From the NCBI GenBank assembly GCA_001792895.1, contig MARA01000001.1, positions 1,178,001-1,242,000 of the forward strand: a stretch of 64,000 nt of DNA, in the 5' to 3' direction. Below are positions 1-10,334 of the stretch, in pieces. The notes under the pieces are model-generated. The model did no database searches. It had not been told where the DNA came from and saw only the letters and a list, made by a program, of their open reading frames with translations. A program made the translations under genes and the position numbers. How positions within the stretch are numbered: the stretch's first letter is position 1; each line of letters begins with the position of its first letter. The DNA comes from Lentinus brumalis. Its lineage: Eukaryota; Basidiomycota; Agaricomycetes; Polyporales; Polyporaceae.

Positions 1-325
1 CCCCGTGGAGGTCCCCAACAGCGACGATCTTCCTTGTGAACTGGCCTTTGGTAGAGTCGGTGTGTGCTGCTACCGGGACATGTCCGTGCTGCTTGGGGCG
101 GTGGTGGTCCACAAAGTCGGAGGCTTGCAACGGTTTCTGGCCAGAGTCATGGGAGTGTCCATCGTCGTATGCTTGCTGTGAGTTCTCGTTGTCTGGGTGG
201 ACGGCAAGAGGCCAAGACAGCGGGAGACTGGCGACGAGGTCGAAGACGGGAATGAAAGAGCGGCAGACCCAGAGGACGCTGAAGACGGGGATGAGCACAG
301 CGAGGACGGTGAAGACGCGTGGCAT
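1..325 (-). CDS. Membrane-anchored metallophosphoesterase, N-terminal part (runs off left edge)
   Basis: Reading the minus strand from the ATG at 325 gives an uninterrupted frame of about 108 codons to the window edge. It opens with MPRVFTVLAVLIPVFSVLWV, a hydrophobic stretch that fits a signal anchor. A polar linker rich in His and Asp follows. The last visible residues are KIVAVGDLHG, the first metal-binding motif (GDxHG) of calcineurin-like metallophosphoesterases. The family hydrolyses phosphomonoesters with a dinuclear metal centre; a single N-terminal membrane segment before the domain suggests a Golgi, ER or vacuolar enzyme, but that is inference. The other motifs (GDxxD, GNHE and so on) lie outside the window, so activity and substrate cannot be judged. 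The gene is divergent from the aspartic protease at 663. Confidence 0.75.
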   Translation of the reverse strand, partial: MPRVFTVLAVLIPVFSVLWVCRSFIPVFDLVASLPLSWPLAVHPDNENSQQAYDDGHSHDSGQKPLQASDFVDHHRPKQHGHVPVAAHTDSTKGQFTRKIVAVGDLHG

Positions 326-662
326 GGCGGATTATGTGCGGTGCATACGTGCACGTCGGCGGTCGTCGTCGGTCGTCGTGATGAGCAGAGCAGCGAGCGC
401 GACTGCAAGACACGAAAGCAGCAGTTCACGTCACTTCCCAAAGAAGAAGACGCTAAGTGCTTACGTCAGCAGTAGCCGGTGCGTGAAGCGCCCAATTACC
501 CCGGGCTTGCGAGCGAGGCTGAGAACGCGCCTGCCAGAAAACCACAACTACCGTGACCGGTGTCCGCAGCTCGTCAGCTGCCTTCCCTTCCTTCGTCCCT
601 ACTTCCATCTCCCCCGCATGCTCTCCTGCTGAACGACCACCGCGAGCACATCTCTCGGCGAC
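326..662. promoter_or_regulatory. Divergent intergenic region (337 bp)
   Basis: This stretch separates the divergent start codons of the metallophosphoesterase and the aspartic protease and must hold both promoters. I saw no clear TATA box or coding exon in it. Pyrimidine-rich tracts (CTTCCTTCG, CCCTCTTCCTCG) lie just before the protease start, as is common in fungal promoters. Confidence 0.45.
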
Positions 663-3260
663 ATGCTCCCCCTCTTCCTCGTCCTCTCCATTCTTGCCTT
701 CTTCGACGGCGCCGACGCCTCCTATTCCGTCCCGCGCTGGAGGCCGGACCTGCGCAGGAATGGTCTGATAACGGGGCAGAGAACAACTTCGCATCGCCGC
801 CAGGTCCTCGAAGGCATTGCTACTGATGCGCCAGTCACGACCAACTCGACCATCGTCCCGGTCGTACTTGCTTCGGACAAGCAGTGAGTGCTTCCTTGTC
901 GTGGAGGGAGGCTCTGTGGAGGCGGACTTGACGCGCAATCACAGGACATACTATGCGCTGTCAACCGTTGGAAATGTCAGCCTTCAGCTCGCCCTTGACA
1001 CGGCCTCGGCGGACGTCTGGGTCGTGTCCTCGCAATGCACGTCCAGCGCATGCAACCTCCCAAAGTACCCGCTCTCGTTCCAGAGCTCGACGTTCGTTCC
1101 AGTCAACAACAACCAGACCTCTTTCAGCATCAGTTTCGCTGATACAACAGGTGTGTCTGTTCTTGTGCTTTGCACGGTTTCCGTCTGAATGTTCCCGGTG
1201 TAGGCGCGCAAGGCTTTGTTGCGCGGGAGTCTGTCTCCATTGGGAATCTTACCGTCCCACAACAAGCTCTCGGTGAGTGCGAAGCTTCATTCCTGCTAGT
1301 CTCGAATCGAGATGGTTGGGACCGGTTCACAAAGCAACCAAGACGAGAGCAGGACCGGTCTCTGACCGTTTAGTGAAGGCTGTGTGAAGGCCGTACAGGA
1401 CAAGGCAGGGCGCATCCTGTACGGCTGGATTTTGGACTAGGTCTCTGCGGTTCCCCGTCCTTGTACTGCGGACCGCGCGCCAGACAAGGCCGATATATTT
1501 GGCAATTGCTCTCACCGAGTCGACGTTACTGATGAGCTCTTTTCGTGCAGGCCTGGCGACATCCTCCAACGTAACGTTCGCTGATGAGGTCAGCGGTGTG
1601 CTCGGTCTGGGTTTTCCCAGGTTATCGACCATATCTAACACTGTCGCAAACGGTACGTAACGTGCTGTGCGTGGAAATGCAGAGGTTCATCGGAATTCAG
1701 CCACGTCGTTCTTCGCGAACCTATCGGAGAGCGGTGGGCTCGACTACCCGCTGTTCGGGTTGAGCCTCACGCGCGATTCCAGCGGCACCCTCACCTTCGG
1801 TAAGCTTCCCGTTCTCCTCGGGATGACATTGAGTACGAGCTTCCTCCGCAGGCGCGATTGACGGCTCTGTTGTCGCTAACCGCAGCCTCATCGAATGGAA
1901 CGAGGTCGTACCCTTCGCGCCATTCCTCGGTTCAAGTGACAACTCTTCGACCTATCTCCAATGGGCGATCGTCCTAGATGGGATCTCGGTAAGTCCCGTC
2001 TCTCGTCAAGTCAGCTATGAAGCAGCTTCTCCATGTGTTGGTTGGACCCACAACTCAATGTACTCTTTAGGTCAACGGCACGGTGATAACGCCGGAACCT
2101 ACGTACCCCGTCCAAACCATGAATACTTCCATCGCCTTGATCGATGTGTACGTGCACAGCAATGAGCTTCACCACACATGTTTCGCCTAGTTCGCTAATC
2201 TTCCGCTTGTGCCTGGCAGTGGAACCGCCGGTATCTTTGGACCATACCAGGATGTGAGTCTGTGCCTGCTGCATCAGGCGTCTGTTGCGCCACACACTCG
2301 AGGACTGACACGAGGCTTGCAGGTTGCGCGGATATACTCCTCGATCGACAGTGCTCGCCTCGTGGATGACAGTGCGTGACATCATCCTTCGCGAGGGAAA
2401 CCTTGACCGACGAGTATGTGTGCGCAGCGGCCGGACAGTACGTGGTGCCGTGTGACACCCAGGAGACCATGGCGTTCAGCTTTGGGTGTGTGCAGACTTG
2501 GATGCGCCGAGTGAGCTTGACTCACATAATCCCCCAGGGGTCAAAACTTCACTTTGCAGCCCACGGACTACCTGATTGGCCCTGCATCGGGCAACCCAAA
2601 CCTCTGTCTGTCTTGGCCCAGAGCACTCCCGCCAAGCTCGGATGGGATTGACTGGCAATTCGGTATGCCGTCCCCGCTGCATGTCCGCTACTTTTCATGA
2701 CCCTGAGTGGCGCTCGCATCTTTGCAGGTGCTCCCTTCCTCAGGACTGTATATTCGATATTCAGCCTCGGCATCAACGGTAAGGAGGCACCCATGGTTGG
2801 CTTCTACCCACTGTCCAACGCGACCACTCTCACCGAGTCCGTGGACTCTGTCTCTGCGTTCCTTGCGTCATACTCCGCGACCGTTCCCACGACTCTCCCG
2901 AACTTCCTGCTCTCTACACCGACCGTCACGACGCCCTCCTACACCTTCAACGCCTCCATCTCCGCCACGCCCGGCAAGGTCGTCAAGACCGGCCTCGGCA
3001 CGAGCACGTACTCTGCGCTCCTCAACTCGAAGCACCTCAACGCGACTGCCATCCCGACGCTGACGCCCTCGCCCACCGTGGCCACACTCATCCTCACGGA
3101 CACGAGCGGACACACCCTAACCACGACCTCCACGGCTTTCCACCGCTCCATTACCCTGGGGGTCCCCGAGGGCTGGCAGGGGAACAGCGCGAGTGCCAGC
3201 TTCGCCTCTCAGCCATTATCATGGCTTACCCTTGCAGCTGTCGTGTGCGCCCTCCTATAA
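663..3260 (+). CDS. Aspartic peptidase (family A1), secreted, probably GPI-anchored
   Basis: Spliced gene of about ten exons. Exon 1 encodes a signal peptide (MLPLFLVLSILAFFDGADAS) and a propeptide. The first catalytic motif is LALDTASADVWVV, followed by a Cys pair and N-glycosylation sites. The second is ALIDVGTAGIFG, spliced from 2150 and 2220. A pepsin-fold C-lobe follows, then a Ser/Thr/Pro-rich stalk and a terminal hydrophobic segment (LSWLTLAAVVCALL), typical of a GPI-attachment signal. Introns visible include 885-943, about 1150-1203 and 1801-1851. Family A1 enzymes cleave peptide bonds at acid pH, so this is likely a cell-wall or extracellular protease. Both catalytic Asp residues are present, but the motifs read D-T-A-S and D-V-G-T instead of the usual D-T-G-S and D-[ST]-G-T, so activity may be altered. 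Exact exon borders around 2200-2560 are uncertain. Confidence 0.85.
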
Positions 3261-3718
3261 TAGTAGTATTACTAGTGTATATATCACCCACCACCACCAC
3301 CACCACCTGCCACCCGCCCATCCATTCGCTCGTATCCTTATATCGCTATGGACTTTCCTGACTGTCTGCTGTCCGGCACACTACCTGCACATGTGTACAT
3401 ACCTAGGCCTCGGACCTCCCGCCTGCTCTCTTCGTCGCTCTCCGCAGAGACTGTGATTAGCTCTTCTGACATTGTTCTCCGGTCGTACTTTCCTATGTAG
3501 TCGCATACTGGGGTTTTAAGACGTTCCTGTGCCTTCCGCCCTGTATGAATCGTACACCATATGCGGTCCCATCTCATGAGAATAAGTAATGTACATACAT
3601 AGGTACAGGACAAGCAATGAGTCCGAGAGAGTCCCCTGGAAAAACTACCGTACAAATCGTCATTCTAGCACCAGGACCCAGAAATGCCCGCCCATTGTAA
3701 GTGATCATGTAAGATTCA
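3261..3718. other. Gene-free region between convergent genes
   Basis: Presumed 3' UTRs of the aspartic protease (plus) and of the split gene (minus). It contains a short CAC trinucleotide tract at about 3288-3308. No ORF with recognisable features was seen. Confidence 0.5.
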
Positions 3719-4685
3719 TTAGAACTGCATGGGCTGTGGCCAGTCAGGGAGACTCGCGAGGGCGGCGTTGATAGCCTCTCGCACCCGCCGCTTCGATGCA
3801 ATGTCGCCAGACTGACGATAGCCCGAGAAGACCTCCTGCATCTGGAATGACGAGGCGGCGATGGAATCTAGCGGCACAATCCTTAGTCAACAAAACTGTG
3901 TGAGCATGCGGCTGCTTCTGACGTACCGACGTGTAGGCCTGCCTCCTTGGCCATCTGTTGAAGTGCACCGTCAGTACCCGCTCGGAATGCCCCGTTCGGT
4001 CTCTCGTCACTCACGTTCTCCAACTGCGCGTATTGCTGTGCCGCTCCGCCATACATTCCACCCCCATAACCACCTCCACCGAAGAGGCCAGCACCACCAA
4101 GCGCTCTCAGCCGTGCCTCGAGTTCGCCCTTACGGATCTCCCATGCCCTTTTGAGCTCCTCGAAGGAGTTCTGCACCTGATACAAAGGCGTCACCGACGT
4201 CAGCTGTGGGTCCAGGGGCCTAGCGTGGTCACGACGCACCTGCTTCCACGAATACGAGTCCCAGGACTCCAGCTCTGCCTTGTGCGCCTGGACGTACTCA
4301 CGGGGATGCTGTGGCCTGAACCCTGACCCGGCAGGGGTCTGCGCGCCACCGGGTGTCGGCGCGGCGCCGTTCTGACCCCCAGCGTAGGGATCGAACTCGG
4401 AGAGGTACTGCGGTGGTTGCTGTTGCTGTTGCTGAGGCTGCTGCCCCGGGTATCCCTGCTGGTATCCCTGCCCATATTGCGACGATTGAGCGTACCCGGT
4501 GTATTGCTGCTGCGGAGCCTGAGGCACCCCCGTGTAGGCGCCATTGACGTGCGCGGCAAGCTGCTGTCCAAAGGAACTGGATGGCTGGAACGGCATGCCC
4601 GACGGCTGGGGCTGCACTGGAGGCGGGAAGAACGCCTGGTTGTACGGCTGCTGTTGCTGCGGCTGTGAGAAGCCGGAGCCCTGCC
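3719..4685 (-). pseudogene. 3' half of Gln/Gly-rich protein gene split by a transposon
   Basis: This is the C-terminal part of a gene whose N-terminal part lies at 9344-9605; a 4.65-kb DNA transposon sits between them. The fragment starts inside the 9-bp target duplication and continues through a Q/P/Y/G-rich low-complexity segment (poly-Gln near 4410-4430). Next comes a charged, probably helical region (EELKRAWEIRKGELEARLRA), a Gly-rich loop and a conserved-looking tail ending SLPDWPQPMQF with a stop at 3719. Two introns are suggested: one of 60 nt near 3955-4014, and one ending at about 3870 that removes the in-frame stop at 3883. I do not recognise the family. The fragment is open and unmutated, so the interruption looks recent. 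Without the transposon the two parts share one reading frame. Confidence 0.75.
4677..4685. repeat. Left target-site duplication of the MULE (9 bp)
   Basis: AGCCCTGCC stands directly outside the left inverted repeat and recurs directly outside the right one at 9335-9343. Nine-bp duplications are characteristic of Mutator-like elements. Confidence 0.9.
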
Positions 4686-4795
4686 ACTTGACGTTAATCT
4701 CCCACCCGGTTTTCGTGGCCTTTCAAACTCCGCTCAGGCCCATCATCCCGCCGCACAGCCACCTCGTCCCGGGCCTCCGGAGCCCAGATCAGGGC
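4686..4795 (+). repeat. Left terminal inverted repeat of the MULE
   Basis: About 110 bp, the reverse complement of 9225-9334 except for one seen difference near the inner end (GATCAGGG against GACCAGGG). Inside it, to 5082, lies an AT-richer stretch with TTACTTAT-like motifs (around 4845-4895) and the presumed transposase promoter. Confidence 0.9.
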
Positions 4796-5082
4796 CTGGC
4801 GCCTATCAACTCCGGCCTTGTTCCGGGCCAATGACCCTGCATCAATAAGTATGTTACTTATTGCTATTAGTAGCAGTTGAATACAGTTGTTACTTAGTCT
4901 CTACTATCCCGTTTTACTGTCCACCTTGGACACGCCCTCCCGGAAAGACGGAAGGACATGAATCACGGAAGCAAATCGTACAGATGTCGGAAGTCTTCAA
5001 GCGCTAGTTGTCGCTATCACTCGCCCTCTACACACTCACGTAAAGTTCTGCTTCTGCCGGTCCCGGGGCGCCCACCATCCGC

Positions 5083-8000
5083 ATGTTCAAGGTCTGCTCG
5101 GCGTGCCATGCCGAGAAGCCCTTGAACGCGTTCTCCATTCGCAAGAAGGACTCCGATGGCGGAAGGAAAGGCGAACACACAGCCAAGTGTACCGAGTGCA
5201 TGCAAAAAGAAAATGCGCGGAACCAGCGGAAGACCGCCGAGAAGCGCAAACTCCAGGCAGAAGCTGATGGTAAAGACGTCGAAGATCACGCCCATGAGAA
5301 CACTTTGGACACCATTAGCTTTCCGGTGTTCCTCGCGACACTAACGGCAGCCAAGGACGGACCAATGAACATCAAGGCCCGGGTTCACGCGCCGGAAGCG
5401 GGCTCCCTGGACTCCGAGGAGAAGGCGCGTGCATGTCGCATAGCCGAGATCCTCGAGACCCACCTATTGTGGCACTGGACGTGAGTGTCTCCGTGCCTGT
5501 CATGTTGGGCTGATACAATATGTTTCGTATAGCTTTGAACGCAAGAAGGTGCGCCGTCGTGCTGGGGACATTGAGTTTGCCTTCAGCTGCGCTCAGTCGG
5601 ACAGCCGTGAACATAAGGCCAAAATTCCGAAAGGTGACAAGGCTCGCACGACTCGCCGAATGGACCGGTTCGCGTGCTGCGGCTGGATATACGTCATGGT
5701 CAAGAAGGACTCGCACGATGTCATCATCAAGGTGAAACATGATAGCCACCACGTAGCGTATCTCGACCTCGAACTTCCTGATCGGTGGAAGGACTACATC
5801 AAGAGACAGGCGAGTACGCAGACCCCCGGTCAGGTGAGACCTCCTCATGTACCAGTACACGTCAAAATTCGAATCTCACGCAAAGCACTCACACTGCTTT
5901 AGATCTGGGCGCATATCGTGCGCAAGGAGACGGAAGGGAAAGCGGTGGACGAAGTCGAGATACCGTTCCAGGCAAAAGCGGTATACTATTACTGGCATAT
6001 AGTCAGCCGCGACGAGTGGAAACTCGACCCTGATCCACTCGAGTCCGCGCGCAAATATTTAGAGATGAACAGCTCTGAGCATCATGTCGCTTTGCTTGAT
6101 GTCCCCGCTGCACCAGGAACACGAGTTCTCGCCTTCCAAGTGACCGACTTTGTGCGCGTTTGGGGCTCAAGAACTCAGGAACTTGCCATGGATTCGACGT
6201 GTGCGTGACCGCTTCTACTTCCAGTTCTATAGTAGTAGTACATAGATATCCATTGAAGCCTCCATGTGGCGCTCCGAAGCTGATGTCCACCTGCAGGGAA
6301 TACGAACAACGGCAACTTCGAACTCTTCAGTGCAGTCGCAGAAGCGAACGGATCCGGAATTCCGCTAGCGTTCCTTCTGATCGCAACCTCTCCGGAGGCC
6401 CCTTCGGGCGCAAAGCAGGAGGTCCTGGAGGGCTTTCTCAGAGCGCTCAAAGACCTGGGTGTCGAGCCCGAGTTCACCCTGTCGGATAAAGATTGGTCGG
6501 AGATCAATGCTATGAACACAGTCTGGCCTCACGCGAAGCACCAGTTGTGTTTCTGGCATGCTCTCCGTGCCGTCAAGCAGCGCCTTGCCAAAACAAAAGA
6601 AACCCCGGCTCCCTACGACGCTGAAGCAGCCCGCAAAGAGTTCTCGTTCATTGACCCGAACTTCGTGCCTCTCGGGCAACGTGACAACTCTATTACGGTA
6701 TGCAAACTTTCACTATCATTCAGCCTATATCGACATGGCTTATGGTACTCTTTCCGAGTCAGATTCCTGCTCCCCCGACGTACCGCTTCCACGAGTGCGA
6801 CTGCTCATCAATGGTCGCCCAACGGTACTTACTCAGCCAATCCCAAGACTTGTACTTCGCCCCGAAGATATTGCAAGAGCATTGACAACGAAACAGCCAG
6901 TCGCCGAGGAGCCCGAGCAAGAGGACAGCGGAAGTGGAGTGCCGCAGACAGAGTCCTTCGATGTTGAAGGACAAGATGGCCATGGTATACAGCCGGCAAG
7001 TGGTAGGAGGGTGACGGTTTCAGTCCAGGTTGATGGCGATGTCCAGCGGGACGGAGACCAAAGTGACGAAGAAACATTCTGGACCGGAGGGGTACACAGC
7101 GGCGACGATGCGGAGGATATCCAGGAGTGGGGGAGCGTTGAAGATGCCGTAGAATGGGATAGGAAGGACAAGGATGATCTACGCGGGCAAGTCGATGAGT
7201 TCGCCCGCGATGCAGGGAACGTGAATCAAGGCGCACCGGTCGACAGTACCGAACGTGGAAAGCCGCCGATTGACAAGGCAACGTACCTGTTCTGCCCTTT
7301 ACCACATCGTCTCACCATCCTTCGTCTCTTCGCCAAGCATGCCTCTCAGCACACACTACTCCCGGAGCGCCATGGTTTACCTCGGAGTGCGGAAGAAATT
7401 TGGAGGGATGCCGTGGAGGAGATGTATCGACACTGCAAAGCGAACAATCTTTGCGAGGTCTGGGCATATCTATGGAGCTCCTGGTACCGCCGTGACCGAT
7501 GGAAGCTATGGGCAAGGTCAGCGTACCCAGCCGCAATTCCCTGCAAGCGGACGACAATGATGGTCGAGGCGCTATGGCGGAACCTCAAGCGGCTTGTCCT
7601 CCACCTCTACAACCGTCCTCCAGTCGATCTCGTCGTCTATGCAATCGTCACTCGCACACTTCCGCCTTATCGTATCACGCTGCGGAGCATCATCGGAGAT
7701 GCGCGACCTGGACGAGCACCGCCGTTAACTCATATGCAGAAGGCACTCAAGCGCTCCTGGAAGCGACTCTTGTCTGTCCCAATCAAGGGCTCCTACAAGA
7801 CCTCACTGGCCACTTGGACATGCGACTGCGGGGCCCAGAAGTACCACGCCTATGTGCTCTGCAAGCATCTGGTACAGGGAGCCGGTGTTCAGTCTCCCAA
7901 GTGGTGGGTCAAAGTCGCTCGCTATCGCATCCTCCCTTTCTACACCGTCCCCATCAACGGTGCTACTGCTGCCCCTCCCGAGACTGGTTCGCCACACGCT

Positions 8001-8621
8001 TGGCTCAGTCGCATGCCGCACAAGAGCCCGGTGCCTCGCTCATATATAAGCAGCGCTGGGCCGGTCTCTGGCAAGTCCACAGTGTCAGCAAGTCGAGCCA
8101 AAACTCCGCAGCCCGAGGTGCCCGGGGTGCCCGAGGTGCCCGCTATTGCGCCGTCTTCTCCGGTAAGCTGTCTGATTGTTGTCTCACTGACTGTCCTAGA
8201 AAGCTGATGTGATGCTGTGGCTGAGCAGATTGACTCCTCACCGAATAAGCCGCCTCCAACAGGTGCAGATGGACTTATGAGGTCAAGGGCAGGTGGTGAT
8301 GCAGGTTTTGAGGTATGTATCGAGTCAGTTTGTCTCATTGCTCGGGTTTCTCATACCGTAGCGTTGTAGCTGGATGATGCCAATATTGTCAGGCTGACAG
8401 AGATGGTGCGCAAGCTTCGAGCAGGAGCCGACATACTGGAGCAACAGATTGGTCAAGCGGACAGAAGATTCCTGGCCAATGCGGAGCGAGCAATCAAGCC
8501 CACCATTAGTTGGGTCACAAACATCGAACAGGAACTCACTCGTCGCACTATGACTACCACAAATGCAACGGTTCGAGGGAAGCCTGCGCTTCGAGACATA
8601 ATTGGCTACAAATTCCGGTAA
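5083..8621 (+). CDS. MULE transposase (DDE core plus SWIM zinc finger)
   Basis: Spliced gene of about seven exons. Exon 1 (from MFKVCSACHAEKPLNAFS) has a Cys-rich motif CxxC...CxxC that may bind DNA. Further exons lead to the catalytic core: the first Asp in LAMDSTYNTN (joined across the intron ending about 6297), the second in FTLSDKDWSEINAM followed by HQLCFWHALRAVKQRL, and the likely third acidic residue in TTMMVEALWRNLKRL (about 7560). A SWIM zinc finger CDCGAQKYHAYVLCKH (about 7820-7870) follows, the hallmark of MULE transposases. Short helical exons end at the stop at 8619. Introns seen: 5481-5532, about 5834-5902, 6199-6299, one starting at 6698, and two near 8163-8370. The protein would cut at the inverted repeats and catalyse cut-and-paste transposition. 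The joins around 6700-6880 are unclear because two frames are open there. Confidence 0.85.
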
Positions 8622-9224
8622 GCCTTCTACTTATCCCCCACTCGAATCGTCTATATCTCATCTATCTACAACTTCACAGTTCTCAATAAGTAATCAATGT
8701 GACGTGTACTTACACAGTAAACATCGCAAACATGCAGTAGTACGCATAAGCATCACAAGCACCGAGTAACCTCGTTACTTATAAGTAATCAGTAAGCACT
8801 ACTTTTAAGTGAGTTACTTATAAGAGCCCTTGAAAGCGCCGGTTAGCGCCGGCTTGTTCGAAATATTCCCTAAGTCTGGCTACATTCAGTGCTCGGCGAC
8901 TGCTTATACTCGCTTTGTTGAGGCTTCAACTTGGGCAAGAAACCGGTTTGACCCCAGAAAGCCTTGCTCAATACTGTGTCGCAACTCCGCTATACGGCGC
9001 TAAATAGGGCTATCAACAGTAAGTAAGTAACGATAATCCTTACATCCTTTAGAGAACCAGGGCTTGCAAACTATTTTGGCACATAGACCAGCATACAAGC
9101 ATCTTGTATGAAGTGGTAAGGGGACTGTCAGTCTCTCAGTAATTGGTACACAATTCGGTCTTTCACGGCGAGCGTCTGTCTAGTAAGTAATTACTTATAA
9201 GCTCGGATAAGTAAAGGTCGAGTT
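8622..9224. repeat. Noncoding subterminal region of the MULE with TTACTTAT-type motifs
   Basis: Gene-free, AT-richer than its surroundings. It contains many direct and inverted copies of AAGTAA/TTACTT, for example at 8775-8825, 9020-9033 and 9183-9214, some arranged as palindromes such as TTACTTATAAGTAA. Subterminal repeats of this kind are commonly binding sites for transposase; that role is inference here. Confidence 0.6.
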
Positions 9225-9334
9225 GCCCTGGTCTGGGCTCCGGAGGCCCGGGACGAGGTGGCTGTGCGGCGGGATGATGGGCCTGAGCGGAGTTTGAAAG
9301 GCCACGAAAACCGGGTGGGAGATTAACGTCAAGT
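9225..9334 (-). repeat. Right terminal inverted repeat of the MULE
   Basis: Inverted copy of 4686-4795, ending AACGTCAAGT at 9334 directly before the target duplication. When read on the minus strand it extends the host frame for a short distance as junk sequence until a stop near 9195. Confidence 0.9.
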
Positions 9335-9343
9335 AGCCCTGCC
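9335..9343. repeat. Right target-site duplication of the MULE (9 bp)
   Basis: AGCCCTGCC, the direct copy of 4677-4685, follows the right inverted repeat at once. On the minus strand it belongs to the host coding sequence. Confidence 0.9.
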
Positions 9344-9605
9344 CCCAGCCGGTGGCCTGTGGCTGCTGCTGGTAGCCACTGCCGTATCCTTGTGGTGACG
9401 AAGCGTTGCCGTAGTATCCAGAGTTGTTGGTACTTATGGCGGAAGTGGACGGCTTGTTGAGCCAGGAGGTATACTGAGCGGATGAGGGGTCATCGGAGCC
9501 TGTGATGTCCGGGAAACGAGCCATCGCGTTCGCCGGGTGGTCGATGAAAGGGTTATTCGAGAGCTCGGGAGGAGGAGAGCCATATGTCGGTCGTGAGGTG
9601 TACAT
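9344..9605 (-). pseudogene. 5' half of the transposon-split Gln/Gly-rich protein gene
   Basis: The minus-strand frame opens at the ATG at 9605 (MYTSRPTYGSPPPELSNNPF) and runs to the target duplication at 9343. It has an Asn-Pro-Phe tripeptide at residues 18-20, the core ligand of EH domains, which hints at a role in endocytic traffic (inference), and a Gly/Gln/Tyr-rich segment that continues in the same style at 4685. An in-frame TTG at 9665 lies upstream, but the ATG at 9605 is the better start. Transcription would now read into the MULE inverted repeat, where the frame stops near 9195, leaving a peptide without the C-terminal region. The upstream promoter has in turn been invaded by an LTR retrotransposon 163 bp from this ATG. 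Confidence 0.75.
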
Positions 9606-9767
9606 GTCTGAGTCCGAGCAAGTCGGTGGAAGCGAGAGGTGGTGAAAGTAGAAGTCAAGAGTCAAGAGACGATCTGGGTGATCTGGCGCAACTGCGCCTA
9701 CGGCGCCAACTGTCGGTGCGGGGGCAGTGGTGACGCGTGACGTAACAGCCCCTCGCGACCACGTGAT
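9606..9767 (-). promoter_or_regulatory. Remaining promoter stub of the split gene
   Basis: Only about 160 bp separate the start codon at 9605 from the LTR target duplication at 9768-9772. The stub holds a CACGTG palindrome (about 9760-9765). Any control sequence further upstream now lies beyond the retrotransposon, after 19548. Confidence 0.5.
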
Positions 9768-9772
9768 GCGCG
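9768..9772. repeat. Target-site duplication of the LTR element (left copy)
   Basis: GCGCG occurs directly before the left LTR and again directly after the right LTR at 19544-19548. Five-bp duplications are usual for Ty3/Gypsy integrases. Confidence 0.85.
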
Positions 9773-10304
9773 TGTTGTGACTTGGGTCCTACGAGGATCG
9801 AGGACAGGTCGTGGCGCGTGGAGGTGACTAAGACCTGGTAGCGTACGAGTGGTCGTCACAACGATGAGCAGACTGGAATGAATCCCACGAAGTCGAGTAC
9901 AGATCCGATCGAGACTTAAGCCGCTGAAGATCGAGATCGTAGTAGCGCCTAGCTTACTGCGACTCTCTCAACGCGCGTACAGAGCAAGTCTTGTACGCTT
10001 AGAACGGCAGGTAAGTTCACGCGTTCACGCTATGAATTGTGAATGACAGGATGGATGCATTTCCAGGCGCAGATGCCTGTTCTTATATGCTACTACAGGG
10101 AACGTATTCTAGAGTATTCTATAGACTTCTGGCAGAGACGACGAGGACACGAGTCGAAGACGAGAACAATCTAGAGTAAGGGAGAAGATACAGAACGACT
10201 CTAGTGGAAGCGAGAAGATAGAGGAAGTCTAAGGAAAGGTACGTTCGAGTCTAGTCCGAGCTGAAGGCCTAGAGCAATCTCTGAGTAAGCAAGGATCCAC
10301 AACA
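9773..10304 (-). repeat. 3' LTR of the Gypsy element
   Basis: 532 bp, terminal TG...CA with short inverted ends TGTTGTG/CACAACA. Base-for-base the same as 19012-19543 as far as I could read. In the element's sense it would supply the polyadenylation region. Confidence 0.92.
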
Positions 10305-10316
10305 CGCGCCCCCCAG
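10305..10316 (-). promoter_or_regulatory. Candidate polypurine tract next to the 3' LTR
   Basis: In sense direction the bases before the 3' LTR read CTGGGGGGCGCG, a G-rich run in the place where plus-strand DNA synthesis is primed. It is short and contains pyrimidines at its end, so the call is tentative. Confidence 0.35.
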
Positions 10317-10334
10317 ACTCGATACGTACCTGAG

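Larger units (their letters stand above)
4686..9334 (+). mobile_element. Mutator-like DNA transposon (MULE), 4,649 bp, complete
   Basis: The element is bounded by nearly perfect 110-bp terminal inverted repeats (4686-4795 and 9225-9334; one mismatch seen by eye) beginning ACTTGACGTTAATCTCCC, and by a 9-bp direct duplication of the target. It contains one spliced transposase gene on the plus strand (5083-8621) with a DDE/MULE core and a SWIM zinc finger. The near-identity of the inverted repeats and the intact target duplication indicate a recent insertion. It interrupts the coding sequence of a minus-strand host gene; removing the element plus one duplication copy leaves the host frame continuous. 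Structure fits an autonomous element, but transposase exon joins around 6700-6880 are uncertain, so activity is not proven. Confidence 0.9.

Noticed and set aside
4401..4440. CAG/CTG-rich run as an expandable microsatellite
   Set aside because: It is a short, interrupted poly-Gln coding stretch of the split gene.
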